From: Rubrivivax sp. A210
GTDB lineage: Bacteria > Pseudomonadota > Gammaproteobacteria > Burkholderiales > Burkholderiaceae_C
Assembly (NCBI RefSeq): GCF_904426505.1
Contig: NZ_CAJGBN010000067.1
Coordinates: 177,070-241,069 of the forward strand
Direction: 5' to 3'
DNA length: 64,000 nt
The notes under the pieces were generated by a model, which worked only from the letters and a program-made list of their open reading frames with translations, was not told the DNA's origin and made no database searches. The position numbers and the translations under genes were made by a program. Shown here piece by piece: positions 1-8,119 of the stretch (positions are counted from its first letter, which is position 1; every line of letters begins with the position of its first letter).

Positions 1-2
1 AC

Positions 3-615
3 ATCGACGACGCGGCCAAGCTCTTCCGCGTCGAGGGGCCCACCGGCGTGCAGCTGCGCCTGACCGACGTACACGATGCGCGCGGCGCCGGCCAGGACCT
101 GCAGCAAAGCCTGGGGCCGGCCGTGCGCGTGCGCGACTGGACGCGCACCAACCGCAACTGGTTCGAGGCGGTGCAAGTTGAGAAGCGGCTGATGTTCATC
201 ATCCTCACGCTCATCGTCGCGGTGGCCGCCTTCAACCTGGTCAGCACCCTGGTGATGACGGTGACCGACAAGCGCGCCGACATCGCCATCCTGCGCACCC
301 TGGGCGCCAGCCCGCGGTCCATCATGGGCATCTTCATGGTGCAGGGCTCGACCTCGGGCGTGATCGGCACCCTGGCCGGCTGCGCCCTGGGCCTGCTGGT
401 GGCCTTCAATGTCGACGTCATCGTGCCGGCCATCGAGCGCGCCCTGGGCGTGGCCTTCCTGCCCGGCAGCATCTACGTCATCAGCCGCATGCCCAGCGAG
501 CCGCAGGCCGGCGACATCGTGCCCATCGTCGCCATCTCCATCGTGCTGGCCTTTGCCGCCACGCTGTACCCGAGCTGGCGCGCCAGCCGCGTCAACCCGG
601 CCGAGGCGCTGCGCT

Positions 616-623
<8 letters not shown>
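3..623 (+). CDS. lolC: LolC/LolE-type lipoprotein-releasing ABC permease, 3' part
   Basis: Inner-membrane permease of the LolCDE exporter, which lifts outer-membrane lipoproteins out of the inner membrane and passes them to LolA. The window opens inside the gene; the frame is open from base 3 and leaves 206 C-terminal residues. They hold the end of the periplasmic domain (DWTRTNRNWFEAV) and three hydrophobic segments near fragment residues 63-86, 109-137 and 173-188, the FtsX-like C-terminal layout, ending RVNPAEALRYE as is usual for this family. The stop codon overlaps the start of lolD, so the two are co-translated. LolC and LolE cannot be separated from this fragment, although a single LolC/E protein next to lolD is common in this order. 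Confidence 0.93.
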
Positions 624-1302
<679 letters not shown>

Positions 1303-1321
1303 ACGCAAGCCCCGACGGCGA

Positions 1322-1338
1322 GCGGCCCAAGAGGCCGC
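1322..1338. terminator. Small hairpin after lolD
   Basis: Perfect 6-bp inverted repeat GCGGCC/GGCCGC with a 5-base loop, 19 bases after the lolD stop and just before the -10-like box of the next gene. No U-tract follows, so it is at best a weak terminator. It could also be part of the downstream promoter region. Confidence 0.3.
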
Positions 1339-1342
1339 CTCC

Positions 1343-1348
1343 TACAAT
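1343..1348 (+). promoter_or_regulatory. -10 box of a probable leaderless promoter
   Basis: TACAAT lies seven bases upstream of the GTG start of the PHP gene and there is no Shine-Dalgarno sequence between them, so transcription would begin at or next to the start codon. No convincing -35 box is visible. The same geometry recurs upstream of several other genes in this window. Confidence 0.5.
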
Positions 1349-1355
1349 CGCTGCA

Positions 1356-2219
1356 GTGCACCTGCTCAACGCCGACCTCCACAGCCACAGCAATGTCTCC
1401 GACGGCACCCTGAGCCCCGAAGTGCTGGCGGCACGGGCCCATGCCCAGGGGGTGGAACTCTGGTCGCTGACCGACCACGACGAACTCGCCGGCCAGCACC
1501 GCGCCCGCGACGCCGCGCTGGCCCTGGGCATGCGCTACCTGGCCGGCACCGAGATCTCGGTCAGCTTCGCCGGCACCACGGTACACATCGTCGGCCTCGG
1601 CATCGACCCCGACGACCCGGCCTTGATAGCCGGCCTGGCCGCCACCCGCGGCGGGCGCCGCGAACGCGCGCAGCAGATGGCCGCCGGCCTGGCCGCGGTG
1701 GGCATCAAGGACGCCTTCGAGGGCGCGCTGCGCTACGTCGGCAACCCCGAGCTGATTTCGCGCACCCACTTCGCTCGCTTCCTCGTCGAAAGCGGCGTGT
1801 GCGAAGACACCTATGCCGTGTTCCGCCGCTACCTCACCGAGGGCAAGCCCGGCTATGTGCCGCACCAGTGGGCCCGCCTGGGCGATGCGGTGCGCTGGAT
1901 ACGCGAGGCCGGCGGCATCGCCGTCATCGCCCACCCGGCGCGCTACCGCTACACACCCATCGAGGAATACGCCCTCTTCACCGAGTTCATCGGCCACGGC
2001 GGCCGTGGCGTCGAGGTGATGACGGGCAGCCACAGCGCCGCCGAGCAGGCGCGCTATGGCGAGACGGCACGCGAATTCGGCCTGCTGGCCTCGCGCGGCA
2101 GCGACTTCCATTCGCCGGAAGAAAGCCGAATTGAACTGGGCAGCCTGCCCGACCTGCCGGGCCACCTGGAGCCGGTGTGGATGGCGCTCGAACACCGCAT
2201 CCAAGAAACTCACCCGTAA
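1356..2219 (+). CDS. rnm: PHP-domain 3',5'-nucleoside bisphosphate phosphatase / RNase AM (TrpH/YciV family)
   Basis: Metal-dependent phosphoesterase of the polymerase-and-histidinol-phosphatase (PHP) family. Characterised relatives dephosphorylate 3',5'-nucleoside bisphosphates (for example pAp), and the E. coli homologue trims RNA 5' ends as RNase AM. The 287-residue protein shows the metal-binding PHP motifs in order: DLHSHSNVSDG near residue 7, SLTDHDELAG near 37, a central ISRTHFARFLV, IAVIAHPARYR, and GSDFHSPEE near the C-terminus. The GTG start gives a protein that begins directly at the first motif, as usual for the family. The gene stands alone between lolD and the helicase and appears to be transcribed from its own leaderless promoter. 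Confidence 0.88.
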   Translation: MHLLNADLHSHSNVSDGTLSPEVLAARAHAQGVELWSLTDHDELAGQHRARDAALALGMRYLAGTEISVSFAGTTVHIVGLGIDPDDPALIAGLAATRGGRRERAQQMAAGLAAVGIKDAFEGALRYVGNPELISRTHFARFLVESGVCEDTYAVFRRYLTEGKPGYVPHQWARLGDAVRWIREAGGIAVIAHPARYRYTPIEEYALFTEFIGHGGRGVEVMTGSHSAAEQARYGETAREFGLLASRGSDFHSPEESRIELGSLPDLPGHLEPVWMALEHRIQETHP

Positions 2220-2234
2220 AAACCCGAATCGACA

Positions 2235-2493
2235 TAGAATCGTCGGCTGGCCTGCACCTTGAGGCCATTCGTTCATCCCCTTCGACCTTCGCCGCGCCGG
2301 TTCTTCGGTGCCGCATTTTTCGGGTCGGCGGCGATGCCGTCGCCATGATCCGACATCCGCGCTGCGTCCTGCAGCGGCGGCCAGCGTATTGATGCGACTC
2401 CACCAGTCGGTGGCCATGGTCATTCCTGTTGACCACGGCGCCGCCGGTGCGCTCCTGTGCGCGCCGAAGTATCGAATGAGAGCGAGAACGACG
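2235..2493 (+). promoter_or_regulatory. -10-like TAGAAT and long leader upstream of the helicase
   Basis: TAGAAT at 2235-2240 is the best -10 candidate in this gap and would give a leader of roughly 245 bases before the helicase ATG. The leader has several self-complementary stretches, for example GGCGGC and GTCGCC flanking GATGCC near 2330. No coding frame here looks real. The second RhlE-like gene in the window also has TAGAAT far upstream, so a structured, regulated leader is possible but unproven. Confidence 0.35.
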
Positions 2494-3834
2494 ATGAGTT
2501 TCGACAATCTGGGCCTGCACGCCTGCCTCAACCGCGCCGTGGCCGACGCCGGCTACACCCAGGCCACCGAAGTGCAGCTGCGCGCCATCCCGGCCGCGCT
2601 GGCCGGCGCCGACCTGATGGTCAGCAGCAGCACCGGCAGCGGCAAGACCGCCAGCTTCGTGCTGCCGGCGCTGATGCGCGTGCTGGCCTCGCGCGAGCAG
2701 CAGCGCACCCAGGCCGCACCGCAGGACCAGGGCGCCCCGCGCTCGCGCCGCCCGGTGGCCGCCAGCGGCCCGCGTGTGCTGGTGCTGACGCCCACCCGCG
2801 AACTGGCGATGCAGGTCGCCAAGGCGGCGGCCGACTACGGCCGCCATGTGCCGGGCCTGCGCGTGGCCACCATCGTCGGCGGCGTGCCCTATGGCGCGCA
2901 GCTGAAGGCGCTGCGCGGCCCGCTCGATGTGCTGATCGCCACCCCCGGCCGCCTGATCGACCACATGGAGTCGGGCAAGGCCCTGCTCGGCAACATCGAG
3001 GTGCTGGTGCTCGACGAGGCCGACCGCATGCTGGACATGGGCTTCATCGAGCCCATCCAGCACATCGCCGCCGCCACGCCCGCCGGCCGCCAGACGCTGA
3101 TGTTCAGCGCCACCTTCGCCGGCTTCGTCGGCCGCCTGGCCGAGCAACTGCTGCGCGAGCCGCAGCGCATCGACATCGCCTCGCACACCCAGGCCCACGC
3201 CGACATCGAGCAGCGCCTGCACTGGGCCGATGACTTCGCGCACAAGAACGCGTTGCTGGACAGCATCCTGACCGAGCGCGACATGGAGCAGGCGGTGGTC
3301 TTCACCAGCACCCAGCGCGACGCCGACTGGCTGGCCGACCGCCTGGCCGACATGGGCCACCATGTGGCGAGCCTGCACGGCGGCCACCCGCAAGGCCGGC
3401 GCACACGCGTGCTGCAGGGCCTGCGCAACAAGCAGCTGAAGATCCTGGTCGCCACCGATGTGGCGGCGCGCGGCATCGACGTGCCCACCATCAGCCACGT
3501 CATCAACTTCGGCCTGCCGATGAAGGAAGAGGACTACGTCCACCGCATCGGCCGCACCGGCCGCGCCGGGCGTGCCGGCCTGGCCGTGACGCTGGCCGAG
3601 CGCCGCGACAGCGGCATGATCCAGCGCATCCAGCGCTACACCACGCAGCGCATCCCGGCGGCCACCATCGCCGGCCTGGAGCCCAAGCGCGTCGAACCCA
3701 AGCCGATGGCGCGCCCGGCCGCGCCGGGTGGCCGTCCGAGCAAGCCTTTCGGCCCGCGCCCCTTCGGCGCCAAGCCCTTCAAGCCGGCGGGCAAGAGCTT
3801 CTCGAAGAAGCCGGCCGGCCCGCGCGCAGTCTGA
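2494..3834 (+). CDS. rhlE: DEAD-box ATP-dependent RNA helicase, RhlE-like
   Basis: ATP-dependent RNA helicase that remodels RNA, typically in ribosome assembly, RNA decay and cold adaptation. The 446-residue protein carries the full DEAD-box set: Q motif region (ATEVQLRAIPAAL), SSTGSGKTASF, PTREL, TPGRLIDH, VLDEADRMLDMGF, SAT, ARGIDVPT and HRIGRTGRAG. A basic Pro/Lys/Phe-rich tail follows (repeated KPF), the usual RNA-binding extension of RhlE proteins. An acidic/Gln-rich insertion lies between motifs I and Ia. ATG 2494 is chosen because MSFDNLGL is the canonical N-terminus; an in-frame ATG at 2476 adds six residues. A second paralogue of identical length lies at 62586. Confidence 0.93.
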   Translation: MSFDNLGLHACLNRAVADAGYTQATEVQLRAIPAALAGADLMVSSSTGSGKTASFVLPALMRVLASREQQRTQAAPQDQGAPRSRRPVAASGPRVLVLTPTRELAMQVAKAAADYGRHVPGLRVATIVGGVPYGAQLKALRGPLDVLIATPGRLIDHMESGKALLGNIEVLVLDEADRMLDMGFIEPIQHIAAATPAGRQTLMFSATFAGFVGRLAEQLLREPQRIDIASHTQAHADIEQRLHWADDFAHKNALLDSILTERDMEQAVVFTSTQRDADWLADRLADMGHHVASLHGGHPQGRRTRVLQGLRNKQLKILVATDVAARGIDVPTISHVINFGLPMKEEDYVHRIGRTGRAGRAGLAVTLAERRDSGMIQRIQRYTTQRIPAATIAGLEPKRVEPKPMARPAAPGGRPSKPFGPRPFGAKPFKPAGKSFSKKPAGPRAV

Positions 3835-3952
3835 TGGGGCGCGGCGCGCGGTCGCGCACTGGTTGCGCGGCCGGCGCCTGGCTTCGGTTCGGCTGGCCCT
3901 TAGGCGGCAGGCCGTGCCGGGGACCACAGTGGCGCGGCTGAACGCCGCTTCC

Positions 3953-3970
3953 GGCCTTCAAGTGAAGGCC
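3953..3970. terminator. Inverted repeat between convergent genes
   Basis: Perfect palindromic hairpin, arms GGCCTTCA and TGAAGGCC separated by AG (effective loop AAGT), in the 236-base gap between the helicase and the convergent STAND gene. It has only two T residues after it, so it is a weak factor-independent terminator candidate. The rest of the gap, including a looser CCCCGC/GCGGGG pair near 4040-4062, holds no gene I can support. Confidence 0.4.
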
Positions 3971-4070
3971 TTGCGGCAAGCGGCTGACGGACTCTTCACG
4001 ACTCCTCGGCGACGCCCGCCATCCTGACTCCGCTCCCGCGCCCCGCGCGCATGCGAGGCGGGGCCTGTTG

Positions 4071-6983
4071 TCACCCCACCCGCTTCAAGGCGGCGCGTGT
4101 GGCCTCGGCCTGCGGATGCTCGATGCGCTCGCGCACCGCCAGGGCTTGCTGGAACGCGCGCTGCGCGTGCTCGCGCTCGCCCAGCGCTTCGAAGGCCAGC
4201 CCCCAGGCGTGCGCGGCGTCGGCTTCGCCCCAGGCGTCGCGGCACTCCGGGGCAGTCGCCAGGTCCAGCGCCTCGCGCGCGGCGGCGAGGGCCTGGCCGG
4301 GGTCGGGACGGGCCAGGTCGATGGCGGACTTCGTCACCAGCAACTCGATCAGCCGCAGGCGGTAGCCGCAAAGGCGCGCCTGGCGCAAGCCGTCGTCGGC
4401 CTCGGCTTGCGCGCCGGCCAGGTCACCGCGGGCGAGCGCCGAGCGTGCGGCCAGGTGGTGGGCTTCGATGATCCATTGCATGTCGCCGGTGCGGGCGGTC
4501 CAGGCGCGGATCGCATCAATGGCGCCGCCGGGGTCTTGCCCTTGCGCGAGCGCGAGGCGCGCGAACAGGGCCTGCCAGCCGGGGATCTCGGAATTCCATT
4601 CCTCGCCATGCGCAATTCGAATGCCGGCCTCGGCCATCAACCGGCAGGCATCGGCTTGGTCCAGGTCCAAGTGGTGGCGGGCGTGCTGCTGGCCGTCGAG
4701 CGAATACAGCATCGGTTCGTCGCCGAGCACGGTGGCCGCAGCGAAATCGGCTCGCGCCGCGGCGATGTCGCCCAAGTGATGGTGAGCGGTCGCGCGACAG
4801 GACAAGGAGCCTATTCGACCGAAGTCATCCTTCGCCTGTTCCGCTTGCTCCAATGCTTCGCTCGCCGCCTTAAGCGCGTCGCCAAGGTACCCCACCTCGC
4901 GAGCAACTCCGCAGGCGTTCCGCAGGCCGATGCTGGTCTCCGCCGGCTCTTTAAGCATGAGCTTGCGGGCATTGTCTTCTCGCCATAGGTCGGCGGCTTC
5001 GCGTAGGCGGCCCAGTCGGTTCGCCACCAGCGCAAAATCGTTCAGGCCAACCGACTGGAGCCGCGCACTCATTCCTTCCCCGAACCTCTTTGGGTCACCC
5101 GACGCCGGCAGGAAGCCGCGCAAGATGCGATCACCGCGAGCGAACTCGCCAAGCTTCTTGCCAAGGTGGGAGTAGCTCCCCAAACCGAACCAGTAGAGAT
5201 CAAACGAATCCTGGACCCGCCCGGCCAGCCGCGTCGCCTCGATCAGCTGCTCGTAGCGGTCGAGCATGGCAGGCGCTTCCGGACTCTTCTCCGGCCGCGC
5301 CTCGAGCCCCTGGCCAATGCGCCGGGCCACCACGTCGAACACGGCCGCGGCCGGGCAGCCGAGCAGCGCGGCAAAACGTTCGCGCACGAAGGGATGGGCC
5401 GTCCAGTTGAGCGTGCCGTCGGCCGCCGCATAGCGGAAGACGAGGCCGCGATCGACCAGCCGCTGCAGCAGCCGCGCGAGCGCCGGCCGGGCGTTGACCA
5501 GCACGCCGGCCACCTGCCCACCGGCATCGACCAGCGTGCCCAGCAGTTCGACCGTGATGCCACGCGGAAAGACCGAGAGCCGTGCCAGTAGATCGCGCTC
5601 CTCAGTAGGCAGCCGCTCGGCATAGAAGGCGAGCACCCGCGCCAGCTTGGCGGCCTTGGGGTCATCGCCGGCGATGGTGGCCAGCTGCAGCGTGGCCGCC
5701 GCCTCGATGCGGCCGGCCTCGAAGTGGCTCAGGTACGAGCCGATCACGGCCACCGACAGCGCATGCCGGCCCACCTGCTCGCACACGGCGTCGAGCTGCG
5801 CGTCGCTGCCCGCCACGCGCCAGCCCCGCAGCACCTGGCGCGCGGCGTCGGCATCCAGGTCTTCGAGCAGGGTCTCGACGACGCCGCGGCGCTGCCAGTC
5901 GCGCAGGTCAGTGAGCGGAAAGCGCGACGTCACCAGGGCCCGCGTGCGCCCCAGGCCGGCGGCGATGGCCTGCAGCAGCAGCTTCAGCGTATGGTCTTCC
6001 AGCTCACCCCGCACGCGGCCCGTGCCGGCCTCGGCCTGCACGCGCTCAAGCCCATCGAGCACGATCAGGTGCGGGCGGCCGTCGCGCAGGCCGCGCTGCA
6101 GCCGCTCGAGCCGGCCGCCGGCGGGCGCGCCCTCGGGCTCGCCGAGGAAAAGCTGGGCACATTCGCGCACGAAGGCGTCGGCCTCGGGCTTCTCGTAGAA
6201 CGACCACACCAGCACGCTGCCGGCACCGGGCGGTGGCCAGCGTTGCTCCAGGCCTGCGACCACCTGTTCAGCGACCGCGGTCTTGCCGGTGCCGCCCACG
6301 GCCACCAGGGCCTGGATGCGGTCGGGCGAGGCGGTGTCGTCGGCCCAGGTCGAGAGCTGCTGCACCAGCGCGGCGCGCCCGCTGAAGTGCGGCGCCGGCT
6401 GCAGCGCGTGCATGATGCGCAGTTCCGGCGGCGGAGCGCTGGGCGCCGACGGTCGGCCGGGCGCGGACGACGCAGCGACGTGGGCCAGCGTGGTGGCGAT
6501 CTTGCGCCCCAGCTCATCCGGCGTGGTGAAGCTGTCCGCGACGACTTCCTTGCGCAGCCAGGCCTTGAAGTCCTGCAGCGCCTTCACGGCGGCGAAGACC
6601 TCGAGCGCCTTGGCGGGGTCGGCTTGCACGTCGGGCTGCATCAGCCGGTCCTGCTCCTTGGGCTCGGTCCAGGGATGCTTGTCGTCGACGATCCAGGCGT
6701 ACACCGGCTTGCGCGCCCGCAGGGCCGCCTCTACCTCGCGCCGCGTGATGCTGCCGCCACCCTTGTCGGGCTCGTAGCCATAGCGGTGCGCGACGATGCA
6801 GACGACGAGGTCGGACGATGCCGCCAGGCGCTCGCATTCGGCCACCGGAGTGCCGGGCAGCGGGCCGAAGCGCTCCATTACCACCGACTGCTGCTGCAGG
6901 CGCAGCAGGGTGTCGTCGGCGATGCGGCGGTGTTCGGCGAGATCGAGCGCCGTGGACGAGAGGAAGACGCGCAGCTTGGTCAT
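4071..6983 (-). CDS. DUF4062-STAND (NB-ARC/NACHT-like) NTPase with C-terminal TPR repeats; candidate immune sensor
   Basis: Large signal-transducing ATPase of the STAND class, 970 residues. Domains in order: an N-terminal DUF4062 domain (residues 3-100, KLRVFLSSTALDLAEHRR, then VVCIVAHRYGYEP); a linker; an NTPase module with P-loop VGGTGKTA (229-236) and Walker B LIVLDGLERV (306-315); a helical/winged-helix part (about 420-560); and a C-terminal array of helical repeats resembling TPRs (about 600-970, e.g. ALAAAREALDLA, AQRAFQQALAVRERI). This effector-NTPase-repeat plan is that of bacterial innate-immune receptors, but no function is proven for this protein. MTKLRVFLSS at 6983 starts right at the domain; an upstream ATG at 7028 is possible. 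Stretches inside the repeat region (about 4600-5200) look less GC-rich than the neighbours, which fits acquired DNA. The gene is divergent from a toxin-antitoxin pair. Confidence 0.85.
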   Translation of the reverse strand: MTKLRVFLSSTALDLAEHRRIADDTLLRLQQQSVVMERFGPLPGTPVAECERLAASSDLVVCIVAHRYGYEPDKGGGSITRREVEAALRARKPVYAWIVDDKHPWTEPKEQDRLMQPDVQADPAKALEVFAAVKALQDFKAWLRKEVVADSFTTPDELGRKIATTLAHVAASSAPGRPSAPSAPPPELRIMHALQPAPHFSGRAALVQQLSTWADDTASPDRIQALVAVGGTGKTAVAEQVVAGLEQRWPPPGAGSVLVWSFYEKPEADAFVRECAQLFLGEPEGAPAGGRLERLQRGLRDGRPHLIVLDGLERVQAEAGTGRVRGELEDHTLKLLLQAIAAGLGRTRALVTSRFPLTDLRDWQRRGVVETLLEDLDADAARQVLRGWRVAGSDAQLDAVCEQVGRHALSVAVIGSYLSHFEAGRIEAAATLQLATIAGDDPKAAKLARVLAFYAERLPTEERDLLARLSVFPRGITVELLGTLVDAGGQVAGVLVNARPALARLLQRLVDRGLVFRYAAADGTLNWTAHPFVRERFAALLGCPAAAVFDVVARRIGQGLEARPEKSPEAPAMLDRYEQLIEATRLAGRVQDSFDLYWFGLGSYSHLGKKLGEFARGDRILRGFLPASGDPKRFGEGMSARLQSVGLNDFALVANRLGRLREAADLWREDNARKLMLKEPAETSIGLRNACGVAREVGYLGDALKAASEALEQAEQAKDDFGRIGSLSCRATAHHHLGDIAAARADFAAATVLGDEPMLYSLDGQQHARHHLDLDQADACRLMAEAGIRIAHGEEWNSEIPGWQALFARLALAQGQDPGGAIDAIRAWTARTGDMQWIIEAHHLAARSALARGDLAGAQAEADDGLRQARLCGYRLRLIELLVTKSAIDLARPDPGQALAAAREALDLATAPECRDAWGEADAAHAWGLAFEALGEREHAQRAFQQALAVRERIEHPQAEATRAALKRVG

Positions 6984-7078
6984 GCTCAGGGTGTGGTGCT
7001 CGAAGTCTGCAACGCTGGCGCGGGCCATTCTCGCCCACGGGGCGAAACCTCCCTGCAGAGGGTGCAACTCAAACGCAA

Positions 7079-7084
7079 TACACT
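7079..7084 (+). promoter_or_regulatory. -10-like box of the toxin-antitoxin pair
   Basis: TACACT ends six bases before the antitoxin ATG and there is no Shine-Dalgarno sequence, so the transcript is probably leaderless. The box lies in the roughly 100-base divergent region shared with the STAND gene, so antitoxin binding here could affect both genes. That last point is inference. Confidence 0.4.
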
Positions 7085-7090
7085 GCGACG

Positions 7091-7363
7091 ATGAAGTCCG
7101 CCGTCATACCCCAGGTCCGCGTCGAGCCCGAATTGCGCGCCGAGCTCGAGGACGTGCTCAGGCCGGGCGAAACCCTGACCGCCTTCGTCGAGGCCAGCGT
7201 GCGCAACGCCATCGCCTTCAGGCGTGTCCAGGCCTCATTCCATGCGCGTGCGCAAGCGGCATCCGAGGCCTACCACCGAACGGGGGTTTCCGTGCCGGTC
7301 GAGACCGTGCTGGAGAGGCTCCAATCCAGGCTTGACGCCAAGCGCAGCAAGCTCGGTCGATGA
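7091..7363 (+). CDS. Antitoxin of a type II system, YlcI/YnfO-like
   Basis: Small 90-residue protein encoded directly before a ParE-type toxin, overlapping it by four bases (ATGA), the classic antitoxin-first arrangement. The N-terminal part (VRVEPELRAELEDVLRPGETLTAFVEASVRNAIAFRRVQ) resembles the ribbon-helix-helix DNA-binding proteins of the YlcI/YnfO group. The C-terminal part, rich in Arg, Lys and Ala, would wrap the toxin. It should neutralise the toxin and repress its own promoter. Assignment rests on that resemblance plus the neighbour, not on a unique motif. Confidence 0.75.
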   Translation: MKSAVIPQVRVEPELRAELEDVLRPGETLTAFVEASVRNAIAFRRVQASFHARAQAASEAYHRTGVSVPVETVLERLQSRLDAKRSKLGR

Positions 7364-7674
7364 GTTTTGCCGTCGAGTTGTCTCCGACGGCCGAAGCCGA
7401 CCTGGAGCGCCTCTTCGACTTTCTTCTCGACCGGGCCGACACCCGCGAAGACCTCGATCACGCCCAGGCCGTGATCGACGCCGTCAGGGCGACAGCGCAG
7501 CACCGCCTGGCCATCACGCCCTTCAGCTTTCGCAAGGCGGCCCAGAACCCTGCACAGCGCGAATTGATCATCCCTTTCGGCGCCACGGGATATGTCGCCT
7601 TGTACGAGATCGTCAGCGCGTCGAAAGTCGTCGTGCTGGCCGTGCGCCACCAGCGGGAAGAGGACTATTACTGA
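7360..7674 (+). CDS. parE: ParE/RelE-superfamily toxin
   Basis: Toxin of 104 residues with the ParE/RelE fold signature: N-terminal FAVELSPTAEADLERLFDFLL, a central RKAAQNPAQRELIIPFGATGYVALYEI, and the terminal strand VVVLAVRHQREEDYY. ParE toxins poison DNA gyrase while RelE members cleave ribosomal mRNA; the long two-helix hairpin and the R-x-H-Q-x-E-x-x-Y end fit the ParE side better. The start overlaps the antitoxin stop (ATGA), so expression is translationally coupled. Together with the STAND gene it forms an accessory block between two housekeeping regions. Confidence 0.85.
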   Translation: MSFAVELSPTAEADLERLFDFLLDRADTREDLDHAQAVIDAVRATAQHRLAITPFSFRKAAQNPAQRELIIPFGATGYVALYEIVSASKVVVLAVRHQREEDYY

Positions 7675-7724
7675 CGTCGGTTATCAAGGGCCGCGCACCA
7701 GGCGGCGGCCTGCATGGCATCGCG

Positions 7725-7750
7725 CGAAGTCCATGCGCCCACGGACTTCG
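7725..7750. terminator. Inverted repeat between convergent toxin and FKBP genes
   Basis: Eight-base arms CGAAGTCC/GGACTTCG with a 10-base loop lie in the 87-base gap between the two convergent stop codons, where a bidirectional terminator is expected. No T-tract follows on either strand, so efficiency is uncertain. Confidence 0.4.
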
Positions 7751-7761
7751 TGCGCCAGTCG

Positions 7762-8118
7762 TCAGACCGCGATCAGATCAACCTCGAACACCAGCGTCGC
7801 GTTCGGCGGGATCACCCCGCCGGCGCCTCGCGCGCCGTAGCCCAGCTCGGGCGGAATGGTCAGCACGCGGGTGCCGCCCACCTTCATGCCGGCCACGCCC
7901 TCGTCCCAGCCGCGAATGACTTCGCCGCCGCCGAGGCCGAAGGCAAAGGGCTGGCCGCGGTCCTTGCTGCTGTCGAACTTGCGGCCGCGCGAGTGGGCGG
8001 CCGTGGGGTCGTAGAGCCAGCCGGTGTAGTGCACGCGCACGCGCTGGCCGGCTTGGGCCTCGGCGCCGTCGCCGGCCACGGTGTCTTCGTATTGCAGGCC
8101 GGAAGGCAGGGTCGTCAT
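7762..8118 (-). CDS. FKBP-type peptidyl-prolyl cis-trans isomerase
   Basis: Single-domain FKBP of 118 residues that catalyses cis-trans isomerisation of prolyl bonds, probably cytoplasmic as it has no signal peptide. Landmarks are VRVHYTGWLYD, the variable-loop segment KFDSSKDRGQPFAFGLGGGEVIRGWDEGV, GGTRVLTIPPELGYGARGAGGVIPPNATLVFEVDL. These give all core strands and the aromatic pocket residues (Tyr, Phe, Trp, Tyr). The ATG follows the gluQ stop by one base, so it is the second gene of a gluQ-FKBP unit. Confidence 0.92.
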   Translation of the reverse strand: MTTLPSGLQYEDTVAGDGAEAQAGQRVRVHYTGWLYDPTAAHSRGRKFDSSKDRGQPFAFGLGGGEVIRGWDEGVAGMKVGGTRVLTIPPELGYGARGAGGVIPPNATLVFEVDLIAV

Positions 8119-8119
8119 G

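Noticed and set aside
5724..7094. Open frame of 456 codons on the plus strand
   Set aside because: Antisense to the STAND gene, whose domain motifs are clear on the minus strand.
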